64,000 nucleotides of DNA from Antedon mediterranea (lineage: Eukaryota > Echinodermata > Crinoidea > Comatulida > Antedonidae), in NCBI RefSeq assembly GCF_964355755.1, contig NC_092676.1, forward strand, positions 17,032,288 through 17,096,287, in the 5' to 3' direction. Below the pieces are notes generated by a model that saw only the letters and a program-made list of their open reading frames with translations, made no database searches and was not told the origin of the DNA. Both the position numbers and the translations under genes were made by a program. Below are positions 1 through 11,861 of the stretch, piece by piece; the stretch's first letter is position 1, and each line of letters opens with the position of its first letter.

Positions 1-3000
1 GTACAATGTACGCGTACGCGTAAGCTATCACACACATGAATAATCTCAGCAGTCAACAGAACAATTATCGAAATAATCAAGTAAATGTAGCCAATGTGAT
101 TATGTGCAGCAGCCAATCGGAACTGTTGTTTTACCAAGAATATGTGGACGTAGATCAAGACACAACTTTGCGCTGATTACTAGCTGCATTATGGGAGTAT
201 GTTTCCATACGTGTTTGATCCAAAACATGACTGGGATAATAATGTTCAACGCTTAGAGGTTTCACAACATTAAGCGCTTTATAAATCCAGGATATTATAT
301 TATTATTATAATCCCACTTAAGTATTTAACTTAAGTCAATAAATATAAGCATTTATATACATATTTATATATGTATTTCTCTTAGTAGTCGCTAGAGTAA
401 GAGGCTGTAAATATTCCGTATGTTCGTATTGTATTAGGCCCGATATTAAATAGTTAATCAAAATTTATTCAGCATGAATTTTATTTTAGTTTGGTCTATA
501 ATTAAGTTTTCTTTTAAATATAAGACGCGATTGTATTGAAAGATGAAAGTATTTCACTTACGTCAATAAATATATAAGGATTTTTTTCAGATAAAAAAAT
601 GTATTTCCCTTAGTAGTCGCTACACTAAGCAAAGGGGCTGTACATATTCGTTATGTTCGTATTGTATTACAAGAAATAGATTGATTCTGCATACATTTTA
701 GTCTATAGGCCTAATGTAATTAAGTTTTCTTTTAAATATAAGACGCATTGCAATACGTATTGTATTGAAAGATAGTTTTTTAAAGATAATTCTGGTGCAC
801 CTTATTATTAGTTTTTGTATATATATATGCATATCAGTCACAATAGATATTGAAATTGCTTATGCGTTTGATTATAAACGGTATTCAACAATAGGAAAAA
901 AAAAGAGAAAAGGCCTATATGACAACACTAATGTAAATGTAAAAAAATTTTTAAACTGTTCTTTTCTAAATCATTATCCTCAAGTGCTTTATTATTAGAG
1001 TTTGTTTTTAAAATATGAACTTATACAATAGTTGTATACAAGGTAATTGTTAAAATTGAACTGTAAACCAACAATACATTGAAATATTTAAATTAAATAA
1101 ACGCATCTTTATGTTCTCAAATAGAATTAAACATTTCAAGCGTGCTGGTATCTTTTCTTGTACCAAAGTTAATATCATAAAAGATAATTTTTCTATTTGT
1201 TCCTTTTTTTTTTCAATATTAGGCCTATGTCCAATATTAATTTGCGTAAATCGTATTTGTGATTTGTGATACACGACATGCCATAAAGAATTACAATAAA
1301 ATGAATAACTATCAACGAACTTTACAAGGGAATACCTTTCGTAAAATCACAACTAATGCTAAGGCTTGGTTCCCACTAATAAAAGTAATTATGCCCCAAC
1401 GCAACAACGCAGCGTAAGGACATACTTTTCAATTTCGCATCCCCCTCTAACGAGAAGTTGAATCGTCACTGTTGCGCATCGTACTACGCATAGCAGAAAT
1501 AGTGTTGAATATACTGTAGGCCTACGTCTACAGTAGTCCTACCATTTTTTTTTTAGTAATACTCCATGCCATAGTGGCATGGGAGCCTATACAAAATGTT
1601 GCCTTATTGTATCAGTTTCCAATTTTGACTTTTGACTATTACTTCTTGTGAACTTAGAGTTACTGTTAAAAAATGAATCTTTCACGAAGCACGTAGTTTT
1701 AATTGCATTGATTGCAGGTTTAACAGTTTCCCATTATGTGTTTGTAATTTTATTATTAATCAAATTGTAAAAGTGTGAAATTAAAAAAATTAGTAGAAAG
1801 CAGTTAAAATGTTTTTTTATTTCTAAGCATTTAAAAGTTATCGGAAACTTTCTCATTACTGGACGCGCCTAACCATTATTTTGCTCATGACAAATCAGCA
1901 ATGTCTTTATAAACACTATATACAACAATGAAGCCAATTTTATATGATTTATTTACTTTGGCTTGGCCGCATGTTGGTAGTAATGATTACTCAAAGTCTA
2001 AATATGTTAATATAATAATTGTACATACTCTATATAATTCCCTAATATTTTATTCAGCTCTATTGAATGAATGAAAACAATAACGTACCACTAAGCAATA
2101 TTACAAGGCCATATAGATGGCTGCAGTCGCGTGCTCAAATTTGAGTTAGTGTTTTACCGACCAACCGACCGACCAACCGACCGATATAGTGATCTGAGAG
2201 TCGCGTTGCACGCGACTAACAAGTAACATATTTTCAACAACAAAGGCAATTTTATATGATTCATTTACTTGGCTTGGCAGCATGATGGTCGTAAACTAAA
2301 AGCGTGAAAAAAATTTTTAAAAGTTTAAGACTCTCTCAATATATCTCTATTACACATAACTTTTCAACAAGCAAACTAGGTAATTAGGAATATTAATTTA
2401 CTTGTCAGCATGATGGACGTACCGTTTAATTACAATCTATGTGATCTGTCATTGCGAAATTTGTTTTTGATATTGAAGTCTATTTGAACAAATGGATAAA
2501 AAAGAACACTAAACTCAGTTATTGAGAACTCTCTCATTGTACCACTATCAATGCTTATGACAAATACCAACACAGGGTACAGAAATACAACACCGATAAA
2601 GCACTTTTAAGCAAAGTAAGCTTATCGTACAATTAGAATTATAGATGGATGTTTAATTGCATTTTTCAGTGTTATCTGTCATTGTAAATAATGTTATATT
2701 GAAGTCTATTGAACAAACGAATGAAAAACGAAATTCCATTTTAATTTAGACCACTGACAAAAGCTGTGGCTGGCAACCAATTTGCTTTTAATTACAGTTT
2801 AATTATTTTTTCCGATCCAATTTTCGGTCAACTATTATGTGACATTAAAATACTCCAATAATTAAAACAATTTTTTTCAGGGGAACAAATTATCGTTAAT
2901 CAATATATGAAGTGCTATTGCAAAATAATTATAATGTGGATAGAAATATAAATCAAAACAGCCAATTAATGTGAAAGCTATACAGTGTAATCTGGATACC

Positions 3001-3009
3001 ATAAGGTGC
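1..3009. other. Intergenic, repeat-derived, no gene seen
   Basis: No reading frame here has recognisable protein similarity. A diverged direct duplication of period about 228 bp covers roughly 320-760; both copies contain TAGTAGTCGC (at 383 and 611) and the same block ending in ATAAGACGC. A CCGACCAA-type short tandem repeat lies at 2157-2186. Degenerate direct repeats near 1923, 2235 and 2370 share a block ending in GCATGATGG/GCATGTTGG. A GGCTTGGTTCCCACTA motif at about 1364 looks like one end of the MITE family seen at 12417, 21134 and 22418. Confidence 0.5.
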
Positions 3010-5683
3010 CTAAATTCGATGTCTGTTTCCATGTTTCTGATCTTTTTCCATAGACCCGTGACATGATTGGTCTAGTGGAAAAAGATCAGCGCTATATTGT
3101 GATTTACATTTACAACAGTGTGGAAATGGTTTGCACTCGGGGTCACAACACATCTGGGCTGTGACATCGAAATCTGTAAGAACACTTTCACCAAACTCGA
3201 TTTGACTAGAAACATTGAACAACTGTTCTGTCATAAGTTGCAGTGTCGACCAATAGTGATCTGTGTCATTGGACAATGCATGGCGTTCTTCTGGGTCAAG
3301 AAGGAGGTCGTATAAAATGTATGGTTGTGTATCACAACGCCATCCTCCGTTGCTGTTCGGACACACTTCTTCGCAACTAATATTTTGAATTTTATATTGA
3401 TTGTTACGGATACCTATTGCGCCTATTTCTGGATCTGGCCTTGTGGGATAATACAAAATCGTTCTTCTGCGGCTCTATGATATTATAAAATACAATAAAA
3501 AAAAATTAAAAAATGATGTACAATGTTAACAAATGTAAACTGTAAAGAAAAGAAAATATGTTTAAGAAAGTTCTAAAAGTGTCAAATGTCACAAATAATT
3601 TCTCTACAGCATTCTCCCTTTTGTAAGAAACAGTAGATAAGCAAGACATTTGCACAGAACAAATTATAAACCTTCTCCGGTGATATATAAATAGGCCTAT
3701 ATTTCACACTTGATATCTTGTTAGGGCAGAACATATCAATCTATAGTAGGCTACAATAATTGTTTTTCGTAAATCTATATGGATTTGAGTGAATATAGGC
3801 ATTTTAATAAAAACGATTTAATTAATATCCAATGTATGTACAATTCTAACCTTTGTGTGTGAAAAAATAACATTGGAAAAATCAATTCCATCGAGAACGA
3901 CGTTAAAATCATCCTCCAAAGAACCGCTTAGTCTTCGAAGTGTTGGCCATATATCCAAATGACTAAGTAATTCTAATGATATGCCGCTTTTAATGTGGCC
4001 TGGCCAACTTAGTATAGTTGGTACACGATGTCCACCTTCGAATGTTGATTCTTTTCCACATCGCATTTGGCCGCTAAATCCACCATTTTCCATCTGTTCT
4101 AAATCTGGACTAAAAGGGCATACAATGTCCGGTTATAATTTAAGAAACGTTAGTTAATTTCAACTGAGATAAAGAATAAATTAACGACTAATATATAGCG
4201 TGTACATTGTACTTTACACGTATATATACCACATGCCTACTTACATAACATAATAATATACATTTATTCATCCCTACTATACACGGTGTTGTGAACTTAC
4301 CCATTATCTGAGGTAAATATTACGAGAGTATTCTCAAGCAAATCGTGTTTCATTAATTCATCAATAACTTGTCCTACTTGCCAATCCAATTCTGCCAAAG
4401 AATCGATGTAATGACCACCAACATTTTTGTTTGCGAATCTTTGACCGGCAAACTGTGGAACTTGTGTATGCTGGAATGCATAGAATAGAAGGAATGGTGT
4501 ACTTGAGCAAGAATACTCCTGAATCCAACTTGTAGCTGCTCTAGCATATCTTTCTGATAGTGTGGTCAAATCTACTGGTTGTTCAAGAATACTGTTTCCA
4601 TACATTAGCTGACAAGGAGCATGTTTAACTATACATTCATCGTAGTCACACGGTTCGTCTGGATAGAAGCATATCTCACATGGACAATCAGAGTGTGTGT
4701 GTGGTACACCAAAGTATTTATCAAAACCATGTTGCAACGGAAGAAATTCTCTGTCGTATCCAACACCAAGATGCCATTTTCCAATGTAAGCTGATTTATA
4801 GTCTTGTTCGGCTAGCATTTCGGCAATGGTTATTTCTTCGTGTGGTAAACCTCCTGTTAACTCTTGATTAAAGACTGCAGTATCTTTTCCCCAGACACCT
4901 GAACGAACTGGATAACGTCCAGTTAAAATTGCAGCTCTGTTATAAAAGTAACAGAATAAAAGGTCCAATATTTTGCAACAGTGGCTGTGTGAGCTTAGTA
5001 CACTTAGTTGTCTCGAAAGGTGTACCAGGTTCTCTAAAATGCACATGAACACTTTGTGTACACTTACTACGGTGTATAGTCCGTGTACCACCAGGACCAT
5101 GATAAGAGAGTGACCCTCAAACCCTTGCCATAAGACTATGGATTATGGTTCCACTGTCTTATCCGCTCATGATTTTCAAATTATGCATCAGAGGGTTCAA
5201 CCAAGGCTAACAACAGGACAAACATTTCTTCATGAATATTGTTTCCATCTAGCCTACACGCAAGGTGCATTGAAAGAGTTACATTTTCTCTTTTTATGAT
5301 ATTATATTTTTAAAGATAAATTGCGTCCGAATTTAAATTGATTGATATTCAAAGGCACCATTATACAGACTTGCAACATAAAATGCACCAGAAGTAAATG
5401 ACACGCTAAAATTATTATTTTTGCAGGCCTAGTCACATAGGCTTTAAAACCTTTACCTTGATGGACTGCCGACAGACGAAGCACTGTAGAACTGCGTGAA
5501 CTTCAAACCATTTTTAGCAAGCTTATTGATGTTTGGTGTATCTGCCAACGGATTGCCGTAAACTGCAGGATCGGAAAAGCCCATATCATCGGCTAGAAAT
5601 ATCACGAAGTTTGGTTTGTTACTATTTGCAGCCAGAGCAGGCATGATTGAAAACAGTTCCAATAATATTACGAATCTGTCCAT
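3010..5683 (-). CDS. Arylsulfatase-like protein, 4 exons, catalytic Cys replaced by Gly
   Basis: Exons in transcript order are 5683-5457, 4936-4301, 4109-3851 and 3474-3010, totalling 528 codons plus stop with GT-AG introns. The chosen Met begins a hydrophobic signal peptide (residues 1-19), fitting a lysosomal or secreted sulfatase that cleaves sulfate esters. The alkaline-phosphatase-like sulfatase fold is clear: metal-binding ADDMGF (D32, D33), active-site loop reading GSPSRAAILTGR at 72-83, GKWH at 128-131 (K129, H131), FQH (H232), SDNG (D286, N287) and CGKE (K307). It resembles arylsulfatase A and related enzymes in order and length (about 500 residues). The oddity is residue 72: the family has Cys (or Ser in some bacteria) converted to formylglycine, and here the codon is GGC instead of TGC, while every other active-site residue I checked is kept. 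An acceptor-like CATAG just upstream (about 5710) suggests a further 5' UTR exon. Substrate cannot be told from sequence. Confidence 0.9.
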
Positions 5684-5759
5684 CGATACGATTCGAGAGT
5701 AGATAATACTATGTAAAAGAAAAAAACAATAGATGTAGGTGGTGGGTGAATAATGCAAC

Positions 5760-7400
5760 CCGATTCTACTTTCATTACATACACGTCACCCAAACTAATT
5801 AATTTTTAATACACTTTTCTCTGTCGCTGACCGACCGTGCCTGCCTATTTTAAATACAAATAAGGCTTGTCTCAAAGACGATAGCCAGTTATGTTGTATC
5901 TAACGACATCGGTCGATGATACATAAGACCACATAACACATGGTCTATATGTAGGCCTAATGTAATAAAAAAAATGAAATAAAGGTGAGTGAAATTCAAC
6001 AAAAGAGAAAAAAACATTTCGATAAATAGTCATACCGTACGTAAAAAAAAAATTACAAACATTATTAATAACAGTAGAAATAACAATTGTAATAATAATA
6101 ATCATCATCAGATTGTAAAAATAGTCAAAACCATATTACATTATTAAGTGGAATAGTAAACACCATAATTATGATCATTTTAAAAACAGAAACAAAATAC
6201 TTACGTAGGTTTAATGAATAGGGCCTACACTACCAGTAGTATAGAACGCAATACAAGGAGTATCGGAAAACAGGAATAGGCCAACAATTACTGTTAAACA
6301 ATGACACGCAAGAGCCGATAACTTAATTAATTTAACAGTGAATTTGCTGGTAGAAAGATACCTGTACTTTGGTTTTAATTATGCCAACCCATTCATCATT
6401 TACAAACATGTCCTTTATCAAATTAATTAATGAATATTATAGCAATACATAATACTTGTTATTATTCACACATAATTTCAGATTTCACTATGAATAATAT
6501 GTGACATATTTAAAATATCCGGGTTTCGGATTGAGGTACGTGAAGGTTCGGCCGCTGTACTAAAACGATCTAATCTCAAAATTATTTACTACATACCACA
6601 CTGTAAGTCCAACTATTTTAGGCCAATTAAACAATGTACTAATTAGTTATTATTAGGTATTCAAATTAATAAGCCCTAATAGATAAATAATGTGGCCGTA
6701 TGCATATTCGGTAGGCCCTACCATCCGTTTGTTGAATAAATCACTTTTTAAAGATTTCTATTGTGTGTATTGTAAATTGTAATATTAGTTATATCCCAGC
6801 CGCGGGAGTTCACTACACGTTCACCGACATGTAGGCATGTAATCTATAATAATAATAAATTCAATAATGTAGTTATATAGGCCTTTACCATACGAATAAT
6901 TTTTCTTGTGCGCGACTCGGCCGTAAGTGGATAGGGCAGGCCAACAAAGCCGCCTCCCACTTAGGACGCAACGCAAGGACGCAAGCGCAAAGTAAGCGAG
7001 TTGACCAATGACACAGTTAATAATAATATCATTTACTTAATCCATATTGTGATTTGTCAGATTATAACTCCATGGTCAGATTATTAAAATATCAATAGGC
7101 CTATTACCGGGCGGGCCTATACAACTAATATTAAAATCCTTTTTTTGTTATGATCCGATAACATTGTACATTTGATTGTAATATTGGCTCTGTTCAAGAA
7201 ATAGCTCTGGAAAGAACCACCAGGTAGCACATAATGGTCCGACAACCCTTTGAAATTCAATATTATGGTTCTGGTGAAGAACAGAGTAACAGCGCCACCA
7301 ACCAGAGAAGGGTAGGTACGAAACGTGACGCGCGCACACTCTCGCTCCTAGATCCTTCTCTCTCTGCCTGCTTGATGGTGGTGTGTGTGTCCCGACTTCC
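5760..7400. other. Intergenic upstream of the arylsulfatase gene
   Basis: No coding region seen. It contains AT-rich simple sequence around 6050-6110 and a stretch at about 6950-7020 of ACGCAACGCAAGGACGCAAG type resembling the interior of the GCTTGGTTCCCACTAG MITE family. The promoter of the arylsulfatase gene must lie here or in an unrecognised 5' exon. Confidence 0.4.
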
Positions 7401-7519
7401 CACCTCCTCCGGTCCGGGCCTAGAAAAAAAGAGGAACTTTTTCTATTAATAATTATTGCAAACGTATTTATCGTTATTAATATTAGTTTTCCAAGAATTT
7501 GTGAATCGTGTTAATAAAG
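7400..7519 (+). other. Possible 5' UTR exon of the ankyrin-repeat gene
   Basis: A good splice donor (AAAG|GTAAGT, GT at 7520-7521) lies downstream of a pyrimidine/CpG-containing stretch and just before a TAGGCCTA-rich block. The first coding exon of the ankyrin gene opens with an acceptor (TTTCAG, AG at 11851-11852), so a non-coding first exon upstream is required. This is the best donor I noticed, but the link is inference and the exon start is not visible. Confidence 0.25.
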
Positions 7520-7584
7520 GTAAGTCTGGGCAGAGACGTTTGTTTTTACAGATAGGATGATTAAAATGTATAAATCCAGGCCTC

Positions 7585-7960
7585 ACTACTGTACTAGCTA
7601 GCCAGCTAGGCCTAGTAGGCTAGGCTAGTATAGGCCTAGCCGGCTAGGCCTCCGGCCAGGCCTAGTATAGTTAGTGGGACGGAGGGAAGGGCCTACCTAG
7701 CCGTAGTAGGCTGCCCCTCTGCCTAACTTGAAAGCTAGACTATGCCTGGCCGGAGGCTAGTAGGGTAGGCTAGGCTAGTTGCAAGATATACTAGCCTAAT
7801 AACTATCTAGGCTAGCGTACCTATCTAGTAGGCCTATTATTGTCTTCTTAATCATCATTCTTAATCTTAGTAGCCTAGGCTAGGCCTAACCTAGGAGAGG
7901 CTAGAGGCCTTAGTTAACGGGGCCTTAGCCTACTAGTAGGCTATTTAGCTACCCTAAGAG
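7585..7960. repeat. TAGGCCTA/CTAGGCCTAG-rich block
   Basis: Dozens of overlapping CTAG, AGGCCT and TAGGC words form a low-complexity block. Similar blocks occur at about 24575-24890, 53840-53985 and 54540-54760, near gene 5' ends, and inside elements at 9840-10170, 14610-14680, 16480-16780 and 18270-18530. Confidence 0.6.
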
Positions 7961-8848
7961 ACTAGCTATGCCTATTTATAGAGTCTTATTAATATTATCT
8001 AGTAGTATAGTACTGTACTGTACATTAGCTAACTGAAGAATAGGCGTTGGACCAAATGTGATTGTGATCAGGTCAGCCACAAAAATATGTTGGCCCCCAA
8101 CACAATATTAAATATTATTGTATTCAACCTGTTTATAAAAATGCACCAGATACACAAATCCAATTTAATATATATATTCCGTTTTACTGCTTGTAATAGC
8201 TATATACTTGTAACCACAGCAAATTCCGTGGCTAAGTGCCCTGATTTCTGGTTTCTCCCTACCGTCTGCACATGCCGTACGTCACATGTACTACTATAGA
8301 TCCGAGCGCCCGCAGACGGTTGGTATGCTCAGGCCATTTATTCATTGGCCACCCCCTGGGGTCAATACTATACTTGCCCCAGTTTTGAAAAGGAGGTAGT
8401 CACCCGGCTAGCGTTGCTACCCAGCCCCTGAGACTGGGTTCGCGGAATTTGCTATCTCCTTGTGACATAATAAAATATGGCACCCGGCCGTGCAAGTTAT
8501 AATTAAAAACTTTGAAATTGAAAATGTAACCCTTTATTGGGTATCGACACCGCTGAGACTTAAAACGGCTCTCGACGAGCGGCGCATTTGTATCAGTCAA
8601 TATTGATCGCACAAGCTGCGAAATATTGACACATACTCCATATTCTCCCTATGTAAAGGAGCCCGTCCTCTCCGATACGTTACCAATCCCGATTTAGCCA
8701 CAAGTGTTTGTCGCCAGACTGGAGCTCAATAATTCTTCCACATCAGTCTGAGCCATACGACCTCGATCATAGTCCCACCTGGGTCCACCAGAACCCCTCT
8801 TCATTAGGGTCCGATTCTATCTGCCGGATTTTTAAAATAGGGACCACG

Positions 8849-9037
8849 TCATTTACGTCCTCCCGGAAACGCAATAAGAGCATCCACCGCATGGCAAATC
8901 CCCGGGGTAGACTCCCTGCTTAAAGTGGAGAACAGAATTGTATAATCAGCAGCAGTATCTACTACAGCTACCGGGTGAACCCCATTTACAAACACTGTGG
9001 CATGCAATGCTTTAGCTGACTCTACCCTATTTACCAC
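8849..9037 (-). pseudogene. Retropepsin-like protease fragment
   Basis: About 62 residues in the decayed element. VDTAADYTI matches the D-T/S-G-A core of retroviral-type aspartic proteases except that Gly is replaced by Ala, and it is preceded by the usual hydrophobic strand (VNGVHPVAVV). It stands downstream of the zinc knuckle as expected for gag-pro order. It is a remnant, with no pol following. Confidence 0.6.
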
Positions 9038-9493
9038 TATTCATGGTTCCCTTTCCTTTAACCTACCGGTGTTTACAGATACCCCCAGAGGATCCCCACC
9101 CGGGTACCTCTTCCTTCTTAGCGCACGAGCCTTCAAAACGCTGGCAGTCGGTGGTCAGGCTCGACCCCAGACCCCTATTCGTTTAAAGGATCTTCTTGTT
9201 CCCCTACCTGCCTGGCTTGCCGCGCTAATTTTGAGCATTCTCTTTTAAAATGACCCACCTCATTGCATTCAAAGCAGCGGTCCCGGGTAGTAATAGCTGA
9301 TTGGGGAGGAAGTGGAGGCCCTGCACCCATTCGGTCCCTGTATCAGTATCTCCAAGACCCTTTTTAGCAACCCTTTAACCTGGGCCAAATCTGCCTCTAT
9401 TGCCATAACGCTCTTACATAACCCACCTGATTGGGCCTCGTACCCACCTCTAGGTGGTTGTCTGTAAAAACCCCCGTTCTCCATCCCTCGGCC

Positions 9494-10575
9494 GTTCCAA
9501 GGCAAAACCGCGTAACTCGCATTTTGGTCAATTTTGAGATTTTTACATTTGGGGAATTATTACAAATTTATGAACAACCTGTAAAAATTTCAGGTTTCAG
9601 AGATCATTATTTTTAGAGATAGTACCACGTATCTTTAAGCAAAAAACAAATACTTCTAGTATTTTCCAAGGCAAAACAACGTATCTACCAGATACATTGT
9701 TCTGCCACGGAAATGCATACAATTTTCCCTTTAAATTCTCACAATCAGCTAAGTTACGTAATTTTTAGATAGAAACCGCTGATGCATGACAATATGCATA
9801 CTGTAGCAACGATCTCAACTAAAAGTATAAGATATATTAAACAATACTAGGCTTATTAGGCTAGACAACTAATTTAATGTATTAAAATTTATTCTAAGAA
9901 TTAACTATATTTACGAAAAAGTTTAGGCAAGCTTGAAACTAGGCTAGGCTATTATTTTTGACAGACCTACCTACAGTAATCTAGCCAAGGCCTAGTACCC
10001 CAGTACTGTCAATGGAACTAGGCTAGTATGACGGCCGTTTTTGCATTGTTGTACGTGTGCCTTGTAGTAGCAGGTTAGTACCGTAGGTAGGCTATAACAT
10101 AATAATGTAAGTCTATATCATAAATAGTAGATCAAAATGGCTAAGCCTAGCTTCAAATGCACTCTTTGTTAAGCCAACCTAGTTGGTAGGCATTATTAGT
10201 GATTGCAGCCCTCCCTGTTGTTCAAAAAGAGTTTCAATCCATTGTTTTTAAAATCATCACAGTTACGTTGTTTTGCCATGGAATGACCACAGTTACATGG
10301 TTTTGCCACAGGATATCGCAGTTACGTTGTTTTGCCTAAGAAATGACTTTCACATCATTTCCAAGGCAAAACAACGTATCTGTTAAAAGTGGTAATAACT
10401 TTTGATAAATTGTTTAAATTATTTAACATTTCATATTTAATAATAATTATTATTTATATATACTCATGCAAAATTTCACATCATTACGATAATTTGTTGC
10501 TGAAATGCAAACACTCAAACTTCAATTAAATTTTTCTCGAAAAGCAACATTTTGTAGTTACGTTGTTTTGACTAA
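9494..10575. mobile_element. Nested repeat element with iterated GGCAAAACAACGTA motifs
   Basis: This non-coding block interrupts the decayed gag. Its left end reads AAGGCAAAACCGCGTAAC and its right end GTTACGTTGTTTTGA, an imperfect inverted pair. Inside, the same motif recurs at about 9668, 10264, 10292, 10322 and 10363, in both orientations. A TAGGCCTA-rich stretch is in the middle (about 9840-10170). It is probably a non-autonomous DNA element or several nested copies; target duplications were not identified. Confidence 0.5.
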
Positions 10576-11533
10576 CTGGACTACGGGCTCCCCCTCGCTA
10601 TCATTGTCCTCAGGTTGGACGGGAGTAGAAGAAAGTGGGCGTGATGGTGCAATCGGCCTAGTCGAGACCGTTGGAGACCTTGCTGGGGTGGTGGTGACGC
10701 TATTTCTTTTCCCCACATAGTTTCATAAAGAGATTGGAGGCTGTTAAATTTGTTGTACTTAATAAGCACCTCGGACATAGTATAGTAGCGCAGTTTTCGA
10801 AAAGTACCAATTTCCCCACCCCCCGTGTTACGGCACCCAATACAGAACTTCATTGCTGAATATCTCTGTATCCATTCATTGGAAAGCGGCTTGAACGCTT
10901 TCCTCGTTAAAACCTGGTCGGCCCATTCCCCTACTGTCTCCGTTTCATGTTGGGCCGGGGAATGAACACTAAGATCATTCTGATCTCTACCAAGGAAGAC
11001 ACTGAAGCTAGCATCTGACGAAAATCTTCTGGTGACAACCTAGGGTTAGGTGAAAAATCAAATCTGCTTGAGAATTCCGGCTTCTTACTAAAGACCCATT
11101 AATAGAACCTATTTCTATTACGGACGAAATATTACCTAATCTAGTCCTAAGGGACAACATTTTGTCCGCCCGAACCACTCCGATCCCCGGAATATTGCAT
11201 AATTGCTCGAGTGTACAAAAATTCAACCGAGTGCGATTCCCATCTATCGGCATGGTAGTTTAACAACCAAAACCCGGACTCTAACTATAATCCCTAAACC
11301 GGGAATTTTTAACCCCGCCGATGGAGATCGATTTTTTATTTCCAAAAGCGGACTAACTATTAATTAATAATTAATTAATAACAATCCAAATAGACACACA
11401 AATATGTATCCAATTAATTAATATTAACACTACCGTACCGCAATACCACTAATCTTTTTCCACTGACCCTGAAAACTAATTTGCATAATATGCAGCACAA
11501 GTCTGTCCGATATCTCGCTAACACAAATTCCAT

Positions 11534-11605
11534 ACACATGGTTGTAGTGAAATTAGCCTAAATCACACACAGCTTCAAGACACACACATATATATATATT
11601 TTCAT
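11534..11605. repeat. Dispersed repeat shared with 49545-49615
   Basis: The block beginning GTTGTAGTGAAATTAGCC, followed by TAAATCACA and ACACACA/TATATATA, is found in near-identical form at 49545-49615, inside a phosphatase intron. This shows a dispersed repeat family of unknown class. Confidence 0.6.
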
Positions 11606-11861
11606 GGAGAAATCTTATGTAGGAGAATTTTACAGTAGGCGGAGGTACTGTATGCACTCGGAGGGGCTTTCTAGTTTTATTTTAATAGTTAAAAGAGCTT
11701 TGTATCTGTAATGCTGTATATGTACATTCGAATACGAAATAAAGAATAAATTAAATGAAATATTAGGCGTTTATAATTTTGAATATGAGGCAACAATTAC
11801 TCATTTCATTTAAAATAAGTTGTTTTTATGATACATTAAATTATCATTTCAGGTGAACACG

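Larger units (their letters stand above)
8330..11290 (-). mobile_element. Decayed Ty3/Gypsy-type gag-protease fragment
   Basis: Reading the minus strand, 11253-11008 encodes an N-terminal segment with a helix-hairpin-helix-like motif (LCNIPGIGVVRADKML). The frame then shifts and continues near 10950-10690 with a capsid-like stretch (EWADQVLTRKAF, then MKFCIGCRNT). After an insertion at about 9494-10575 the gag resumes at 9490-9270 and ends in a CCHC zinc knuckle (CFECNEVGHFKREC, about 9275-9234, in another frame). A retropepsin-like motif (VVDTAADYTILF) follows at about 8985-8945. Multiple frame changes and the absence of reverse transcriptase, integrase and recognisable LTRs show a dead fragment. 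It lies between the possible 5' exon and first coding exon of the ankyrin gene. Family assignment to Gypsy rests on the gag and protease motifs only. Confidence 0.65.
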
